DNA from: Ciona savignyi | Taxonomy: Eukaryota; Chordata; Ascidiacea; Phlebobranchia; Cionidae | DNA length: 64,000 nt | Assembly (NCBI GenBank): GCA_000149265.1 | Contig: CH002711.1 | Coordinates: forward strand, 102,105-166,104 | Direction of reading: 5' to 3' | Shown: positions 57,101 to 64,000 of the stretch, piece by piece | How positions within the stretch are numbered: position 1 is the stretch's first letter | Layout: each line of letters starts with the position of its first letter | Made by a program: the position numbers and the translations under genes | Notes under the pieces: generated by a model | Databases searched by the model: none | Told to the model about the DNA's origin: nothing | Seen by the model: only the letters and a program-made list of their open reading frames with translations

Positions 57101-60100
57101 TCACATGTTGACAGGCTCTATCTTCGGCAGGGGCTTTAACTTTATCGTTGGAAGTCTATCATAAGTCTCCTCGCCTGGTTTAAAAATAAGGTCTGGCGAC
57201 CCAAAATACGCTATTCTCGCTGCAGCACCGTAGATGTTATCTCTTCGTCGGACTTCCTCTTCCGTATCGGTGTAGATATACCTAAGTTTCGGAATTGCTG
57301 AAACAGAAGCTCTTGGATGAAGATGCAAAACAAAGTTCTTGCTTAGATCATAATGACTGTCAATAGCGGAGCCGGACCCTTCGTGACCATCGAAGGGTAA
57401 CGGCCGATTTATCGAATCATCTTCGATGTGAACATCTGCCTGCAAAGTGCAGCATATTTATTAAACAATGGAATTTATTTAGATTACACAGCGGTGGGAA
57501 AATGCAACAAAAACTTAAGTAGCTTAATAGAAAACTTGTTTTTCTTTATAATTAAATCAACACCAATTTTAATCCATGGATTTGTGAAAACTGCTTCTCT
57601 ATGCCTTGCAAAGAGAGTTAACCACATCACACATCAGTTTTATGGCCAAGGTATAATGATTACATAAATAAAACATATTTCGTTTTTTACTGACTTTTAT
57701 AAATGTGATGGTAATAAGAATAATATTACATAAATAAAACATATTTCGTTTTTTACTGACTTTCATATATATGTGATGGCAATAAGAATAATATTATGTA
57801 GTTAATTATAAGTTATATATAAGCGCCAGTGACTTTGTTTCCTTTAAAGAAATGAAAAATATAATTTTAGTTCAGGCCGTGGTGTTACAAATTTACTTAC
57901 CGCCATGTTTTTTAGGTAAAACGCATATAGTCCATCTTGTGCGTATGTGAAATACTTATCAGGATCGTAATGCTCAATGTTTTTCAAATAACTCTCCTGG
58001 TAGAACTTGGTGGCAAACGGGGAATGGGGCTCAACCAACATTATACCATCATTGATACTGGTTGCTCTCTCCCTGGTCATTTCGAGGTTTTAGCGAAATT
58101 CCAAAAATGTATTGCTTAACTTACAATGTAATAGTATATTATTCGGTGTTTGTGGGTAAACGGAAACAAAACAGGCGTTACTAAGCCGGATGCCAAGTGT
58201 ACTTCACTATGATGTTATAATGCTGAATATGGTTTGCAAATACAGCAATATCTACAAAATAAAGAAAACAAGGGAAATCATCAGGCTAGAAACTTGACCA
58301 AATGCTGGTCGAGTTGTGAGTATAATAGAGAATGCACTCAAATTTGCGTTGTAAAAATACGAATCTATATATCGGTATATTCCAAATAATATCCCAACTT
58401 AACAGAGAATATCCCAACCGACAGAAGACGTGTGTACTTTAATAAATTAGCTATTATATTATTTATTCTGGAAAATGAATCACCTATCGTACAGTATTGT
58501 TAATTTAACTAAATACCTTCCAGCAACAAAGGAGAACTTCCGAAGGGAGTCAAAATTTTTAAGAAGTATGACGTCATTGTCCACGTAGATTCCACCGTAC
58601 TTTAGAACTTTAGTAAATCGAACAATGTCGGTACGGGAATCAGGCACGGATAGCTGAAAAACGATTGCAATATTCGAAAATTATATAAATAGAACAGCTA
58701 TAAAATTCGGGACATTTCATTCTATTGTAAAAAAATGGTGATTCCCAATTAATGGTACATTTATACACAATTATTTTTAGAGGTGATGAAATAACAAATT
58801 AAGGTTTGAAAAAAACAGTTAATATAGCCCGCCTGCGTACGGAATCCAAAACATTACTCGTCCATTTCAATATTTAAAAGAAATGTTATTAGCGTTAGTA
58901 TACGGGTAGACAACAAGGTCATTCATAGATTTTATGAAGTTTGTTGCAAACTGTAACCCTAACTATACTTCAAAAAGAATTTTTTTTTTAAACAATGGTA
59001 CATTGATAAGGATTTTAATTTGAAAATGAAATAATTATTCTCGAGTATGTTGGGGTTTTACTTTGTCTTGGTTTGTAGTTGGAGCTATTACAATGTCTAA
59101 ATATTTTATAAAAAAATTATATCATTTATGTGTGGCCCTTCTATTAGGCCTATACTAATATCTGGTTACGAATTGATTGGTGCAATGTTTTCGACAGTCT
59201 TTAAAAAATCGCTCATGGTTGTAAATAGGATAATTTAAATATTTTATTTGGTCCATTGTTAAAGTGTGTTCGGTTTAGAACAGTGCTCCACAACCTTTTT
59301 CGACAAGAGGCACATTGAGAAACATACTCAATTTGACGGGACACTGCAGTCAAAATTGTACTAAAAGGTCTTCTGACAAGCTATATACATTTGATATTAT
59401 ATTAGCGAAGTGTCTGATAGCCGTAATACTTTAATTTGCAAAATCTTAAATTCTTTTTATTTGGTAAAATTTCTGTTTAAAAAATAATATTATTTTCCCG
59501 CGACACACCTATGGCATTGTCATACGGCACAGTAGTGTGCCGCGGAACACTGGTTGCGGAGCACTGGTTTATATCACATGAACCAAAGCAATCCAGTATG
59601 ACAACTTTATTTTTTAAATTTGCTAATAATTTAATTGTCAAGTTATTACTGAATATGAAGCAAAAACTCATCATTTGTTTCTTCTGTTAAGTTTATTTTT
59701 TACGATATCTTTTTAATTAGTTAAATGTTCCATTTAAGCAGGTGGCGCGAACGTCGCACTATCATAATGATGTCAAACTTTCACAGACAATTACTTTAAA
59801 CTTCAACGATACTTGTAAAAAAAGTATTGAAAAAATAGATATCGGGATAATCGTTAGTCAACATGGGAATTCCCAAAATCTAAACTTCTTTTACCCAATT
59901 GTAATGCGTTCTTGATGACAATAGAACTATGCATGTTGTTCTTAAATAAGGAATGCTTTCTTCATACTATGTACTTGTCATGCCGATAAGCGTAGTGTCA
60001 TAAATAATGCGTTCCAAAGTTTTTCTCCGATGACTTACAATACGCAAAATATAATTCACACGTCGATTGTTTAGTGTCAACGAAATATAAACAGCATGAT

Positions 60101-63088
60101 TGTTTAATTTTAAACTTTATACTGTATTGGGCAAGGAAAGAATTCAACTATATATCCATACAATCTAAGTTATACTATGTATGATCATCGCATGAATGAA
60201 CAGAATTATTATAACATATAACTCATAATAAACTAAAGAGTGTCAAACACTCAACCACGTGTTATCCACCACCATTTTTAAAAACCCTGTTGTGTGTACG
60301 ATATATTTTCTGCATGCAGAAATAGGATAGGATAGGATAGGATATTCATATTTATCCCCGTGAATGGGAAAACCAAGGGGGTTAACACAAGGGCTATCGT
60401 CAGATCACCGCGCGCCCATTGTCGGGTTACCGGAGCTATTTCAGTGTGTTGTGTATGATTAAGACGTTCCTACAATTTGGTAGAACCCATTAATCCGCTG
60501 GGTCCAGGCAATGTCCGTAAAGTGCCTTGCCCAAGGACACAACCTACTAGCTAACGACCAGTTTCGCACCTTCAGCCTTTCGATTGAACGCATTTAACCG
60601 CCAGACTAACCGGCCGGACAAAATGATCGGGTTCCCTGCTGGCTGCCTCATTACACTTATTATATCATAAATAAAGTGTATAACATTTGATTTTGCAAGC
60701 GGAAACTAATGGGTTCCAGAGTTACTAATCCAAACTTAAGGTCCATATTTCCGAATAAAGTATTCATGTTGGTATATTTTTAAACGACAAAAACGACGAT
60801 GTAAACAAAGACAATTATTTTTTTTATGTTATTGCGATCTTTTTAGGGATATTTTCATTAATGTATTTTTTGTTGTTTTTTATTATATTCTAACACAATA
60901 TAATGCCTAAAATAAGAGAAAATGATGGATGTGCTAATACTTTTTGGGCTTGGTGGCAGTTGCCCTAGCGTGATTTACTCACAATTTGTCAGTGCATATA
61001 TCTAATGCATATTAACTAACACTTCTAAGAAGTTTAACTTATTAGTTCATTTTATTCCTGTGATTATGGGGAGTTAAAGCAAAAATGGTTCATGATGGGT
61101 ATTTGAATTTTTTTGTTCGCTTTGAAAATTACTATCAATTTGTAATGGTTTTAAAAGTTTAGCTGAATTATATACTTGGTAATAGTGTTCTACGGTAAGT
61201 TATTAATTTTATATTTTAACGGTTTCTCGTGGTAACCTACAATTTTCCTTACAAATTAAAAGTAAATAATCTTTAACAGTTCCTCAATATCGGCTGTTGT
61301 AAAATAACAGGCGCAAAACAATCGCAAAAAGGCTGTCGTGCTTATATTCTAACACCACCAGACGATTTAATTCGATTGGACATTTTCATCCTTTTTACAT
61401 AAAGCGTAAAATAAATGGGGATTTCCCAGAAAAAGGATAAAAGATAGGTAAAAGTAAAGGTCGTTGCAGAATAAAAGCATACCAGTTAAGCCTTCTGTGA
61501 GTTTTAACCTGATTGGATAATTTGTGCCAACCCCTTTGTGCCAACAATCAGGATCTGGAGACACACATTCACGAGCGGAAAGCAAAAAAGAAAAAAGCGG
61601 AAAATTGATATTTGTTTCCATCAGATTAGGGAACAAATAACTTTATAGCGTAGGACTACATTTATTTTTATTATTACATCACAGTAATAAGTGTTGCTAC
61701 GCAAGTTCGGCATATTAGTGCATTAGTGAGTGCATAAGCGCTGTTTATTTTTACGATAAACTAAAGACACACTATTAGGTAAGTGTTGCAAGTTAAAAAA
61801 TGATAAAATAATCTGTGTTACGATAATCGCGATACTAATTTAAAATATATTATTATCGTAGCTGAGTAGTATCACGATTGTCGATATATTGTTGCAGTAC
61901 CTTTAGATTTAGAATAACAGATAATTAAAAATGTGTACTCACGTGCACACCGTTTACGTATTCAGGGTCCTCAACCTTAACCCAAGTGAGGCATGGAATT
62001 TCATTCATTGCCCGCTCTGCGAATTTTCATGAAATATAAACCAATTTCAAACGGGGATTGTGCACGTCTTTATTTCCCTAAACTTAAAGGGGAACTGAAG
62101 TCGATTTTAAGAATATCTTAATAAACTTTTATGATTTATGATATAAATTGCTAAGACTTATTATTCTAAAGTCATGTAAATACGAGACCTGTATACCTCA
62201 GCATTCCCCTTAGGTCCAGAACCGCGCAGGCCTGAATGACCGCGCTTAAGGTAAGCTGTCACGCGCGTCCATTGGTTCAGTTAGGCTTTATGACATGTGT
62301 TATGCTAAGTCGCCATAAAAAAACGAAAATACCACGCTTCTGCAGGCGCTTCTGTTACTAATTTACCTCTAAACTGGCACATGATTGTATACAACGCATA
62401 TAGGCACGAAATCTCAACAACGTCAATGACGTAATACGGGAAATCCCCTAACATAAAATGAAATGCATATCTGCTCATAACTTTTTAACAAAAAATTATT
62501 GGAAGAAACTGATTAGATTTTTGAAATCAGCGTATTTTTTTCCATTTATTTAGATATTCTTAAAATCGACTTCAGTTCCCCTTTAAAATAAAATTATTGA
62601 TCTATCGACTTACCAGTCGGTACTTCGGTGGTATAATAGATATATATGTTCTCTGGCTGCTGCACACTGGCCATTGATCTGAGAGTTAGAAACATGACCG
62701 CATTAAAGTCAAAGTTGCCAATTCTAACTAGGTGAAAAATGTTAGGGACAAGATATTTTTGTCCATTTTCGTCAAACTGTCGTTTCTTCGCTAATTTGCC
62801 GCATTTTACAGGCAACACAGGTAAATTCTCGCATATGGTGTGGTTTTTTGCACTTTTGGGCTTGTTGCATCGGCTCTTGATATGTAGTTGATCTGCTTCT
62901 CTCCGGATAGTTTCACTTAACGAATCAACGGCCTCTGTGTTGTAACTGATGTTTTCCAACGTCGTTATCCTTGTTTTCACTTGTCTTTTGTTCGGTAAAT
63001 TGTAATCGTTCATATATAACGTTAACATAAAAACGACAGTTAAGACCAGGGAAAGAACCACATAAATTTTCCTATTACAAGATATCAT
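57101..63088 (-). CDS. Type II membrane glycosyltransferase with DXD motif (Gly_transf_sug/GT32-like)
   Basis: Five exons: 63088-62614, 62016-61943, 58653-58518, 58072-57901 and 57439-57101; in phase; about 398 residues. A short cytosolic start (MISCNRK) is followed by one membrane segment (IYVVLSLVLTVVFMLTLYM, about 8-26) and a stem, typical of Golgi enzymes. The catalytic part has VPNIFHLVRIG (about 114-124), IYIYYTTEVPTG, and the sugar-nucleotide-binding core DIVRFTKVLKYGGIYVDNDV with the DXD motif Asp-Asn-Asp near 208-210, then INDGIMLVEPHSPF. The KYGGIYxDxD pattern defines the DXD-sugar group that includes alpha-1,4-galactosyl- and GlcNAc-transferases and fungal Och1; the acceptor here is unknown. 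One base of uncertainty remains in my count of exon 3 length. Intron 1 carries a TTAA-flanked MITE; intron 2 carries a SINE and a hAT-like MITE. Confidence 0.88.
59281..59566. mobile_element. hAT-like MITE, second family
   Basis: The 286-bp element begins CAGTGCTCCACAACC and ends GGTTGCGGAGCACTG (inverted, one mismatch). Flanks GTTTAGAA (59273-59280) and GTTTATAT (59567-59574) look like a decayed 8-bp duplication. It lies in intron 2 of the glycosyltransferase. Confidence 0.8.
60325..60618 (-). mobile_element. tRNA-derived SINE, near full length
   Basis: Tail GGATAGGATAGGATAGGATA, then CATATTTATCCCCGTGAATG through to the head. A small deletion removes part of the tRNA-like stem (CGATTGAACGCATTTAACCG lacks the AAGGCGACG segment). 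Confidence 0.88.
61815..61905. repeat. Foldback repeat, copy 2
   Basis: TTACGATAATCGCGATAC, then ATCGTAGCTGAGTAGTATCA, then CGATTGTCGATATATTG; related to 57014-57090. In an intron of the glycosyltransferase. Confidence 0.5.
62088..62582. mobile_element. Kolobok/T2-like MITE (TTAA target, AGGGGAACTG ends)
   Basis: The 495-bp element has about 30-bp inverted ends with no mismatch by eye: left arm 62088-62120 starting AGGGGAACTGAAGTCGATTT, right arm about 62550-62582 ending CAGTTCCCCT. TTAA lies at 62084-62087 and 62583-62586. TTAA duplications with AGGGG/AAAGG ends are typical of Kolobok/T2-type MITEs (family knowledge), unlike the CCC ends of piggyBac. It ends about 31 bases from the exon 1 splice donor of the glycosyltransferase. 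Confidence 0.85.
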
Positions 63089-63297
63089 ATTTTCTTAAAC
63101 TGCTTCAACGCTATAATCTTTATCTAAATGCGCAATTATTATATCAGTATTATAAATTAATATAATACAATTATTATATCCAGGTTAGACAGTTGCATAG
63201 CCGCAGCTAATAGATGCGCATGGTTAACAATAAAGCAGGAAATCGCCGTTATATTATTTCATATTACGACCGGAATAGTGTAACCCGTTTAGCAACT

Positions 63298-63300
<3 letters not shown>

Positions 63301-63338
<38 letters not shown>
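63301..63338. repeat. (CA)n microsatellite
   Basis: About 18 uninterrupted CA units upstream of the glycosyltransferase. Likely polymorphic. Confidence 0.95.
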
Positions 63339-63340
<2 letters not shown>

Positions 63341-63598
63341 TTGAAAAGTTGTATATATTTAGGAAGCGTTTAACTAATAATTCCCACAGGTTTCCAAATT
63401 TTGGCTTAAAACTTTCCAGCTAGTTTTTTCCAACAAATCAAAGAAAATGTACATTTAACATATTTAATTCACTTAGCTCTGCTAAAAAATTGCACGGCTT
63501 TAAAAGATACACTGGCGCGAAGATTAGACCATGTTTTTAGTAACCGTGCATATTAAAGGTGGTTCCCTCATTGTGACTCAGCAAAATACTCATTTAGC

Positions 63599-63973
63599 CT
63601 AAACACCATGGCTTAGAGGGTCATGTCCTTCAGGTCGCGCATATAGGTATATTAATTGGTTATACGTCATCTTTAAATTAAAATAGGTTACGGGGCCTGC
63701 AAAACGACCGTCATATCAGGTAGAGTGTTACGGCCCCTTTGATTATGTCCGTAGTTCAGCTAGCACGTTTGAACAGTTACTCACTTCGTAGCCTCACGAA
63801 CACCAATGATTTTGTTTCGTTTTTGTATTTGAAGCGTTGAAGCGGTAACTACAATAAATAAATAACACAATCTTAATATTTAATTAATCAGGTCGATTAA
63901 ACTTCGTCGTAACACATTTGCATACCTGAAATTTGGCGTGCCCTCTTAAAAAGTCACAACGCTCCTTGAACAT
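63599..63973 (-). CDS. Small gene or C-terminal exons of a gene running off the window
   Basis: Three segments with canonical splice sites and matching phases: 63973-63926, 63848-63785 and 63696-63599 (stop TAG 63599-63601). They give 69 residues if the ATG at 63973 is the start (an in-frame TGA precedes it). Alternatively the first segment is an internal exon beginning at an AAG acceptor (about 63963), and the rest of the gene lies beyond 64000. The peptide is basic (KERCDFLRGHAKFQ, PLQRFKYKNETKSLVFVRLR, then LYARPEGHDP). No domain recognised. Confidence 0.4.
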
Positions 63974-64000
63974 TCAGCATAAAGATCGAAATAAGGAATA

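Noticed and set aside
63301-63338. CRISPR-like or regulatory repeat
   Set aside because: A plain CA dinucleotide microsatellite. No CRISPR-type repeat-spacer structure exists anywhere in the window.

Overview
The window looks like chordate genomic DNA, most likely from a tunicate of the Ciona type. It is AT-rich and intron-dense, with mostly GT-AG introns. Its genes are animal-specific (SH2B-type SH2 adaptor, TBCE, XBP1, an ECT2-type RhoGEF, a Ly6/uPAR-sushi-vWA secreted protein) and clearly diverged from vertebrate copies. The species assignment is inference. All gene models below were spliced by hand from splice signals, phase and homology remembered from the families.

Layout, left to right. 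(1) 1-1451 (+): 3' end of an SH2B-family adaptor. (2) 3933-8282 (-): Arf-family small GTPase, ARL11/ARL14-like. (3) 10171-16586 (-): complete tubulin-binding cofactor E in 12 exons. (4) 16.6-20.2 kb: repeat-rich, with an 884-bp piggyBac-type MITE. (5) 20219-27877 (+): unrecognised acidic protein made of small, mostly phase-1 exons, two of them tandem duplicates. (6) 24593-27776: a young, non-autonomous Ty3/gypsy-type LTR element with apparently identical LTRs, lying before a possible last exon of that gene. (7) 29263-30499 (+): N-acylated, stathmin-domain (STMND1)-like protein. (8) 30858-35846 (-): secreted Ly6/uPAR - sushi - vWA protein. (9) 37770-39896 (+): XBP1, with a promoter ERSE and a predicted 41-nt IRE1 intron. 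(10) 41357-47919 (-): DH-PH GEF of the ECT2 type with an N-terminal acylation motif instead of BRCT domains. (11) 50457-52687 (-): small multi-pass membrane protein. (12) 57101-63088 (-): type II membrane glycosyltransferase with a DXD motif. (13) 63599-63973 (-): small gene or gene tail.

Spaces and introns are full of mobile DNA: a tRNA-derived SINE family with a (TATCC)n tail, hAT MITEs with 8-bp target duplications (one inside a SINE A box), a pogo/Tc1-like MITE, a Kolobok/T2-like MITE and a piggyBac MITE. A 100-base assembly gap lies at 45323-45422.

The genes do not form a pathway. Points most worth following are the unusually long predicted IRE1 intron of xbp1 with its paired loops, the protease-only LTR element with altered catalytic and zinc-knuckle residues inside a host gene, the Ly6-sushi-vWA architecture with a broken MIDAS, and the acylated BRCT-less ECT2-type GEF.
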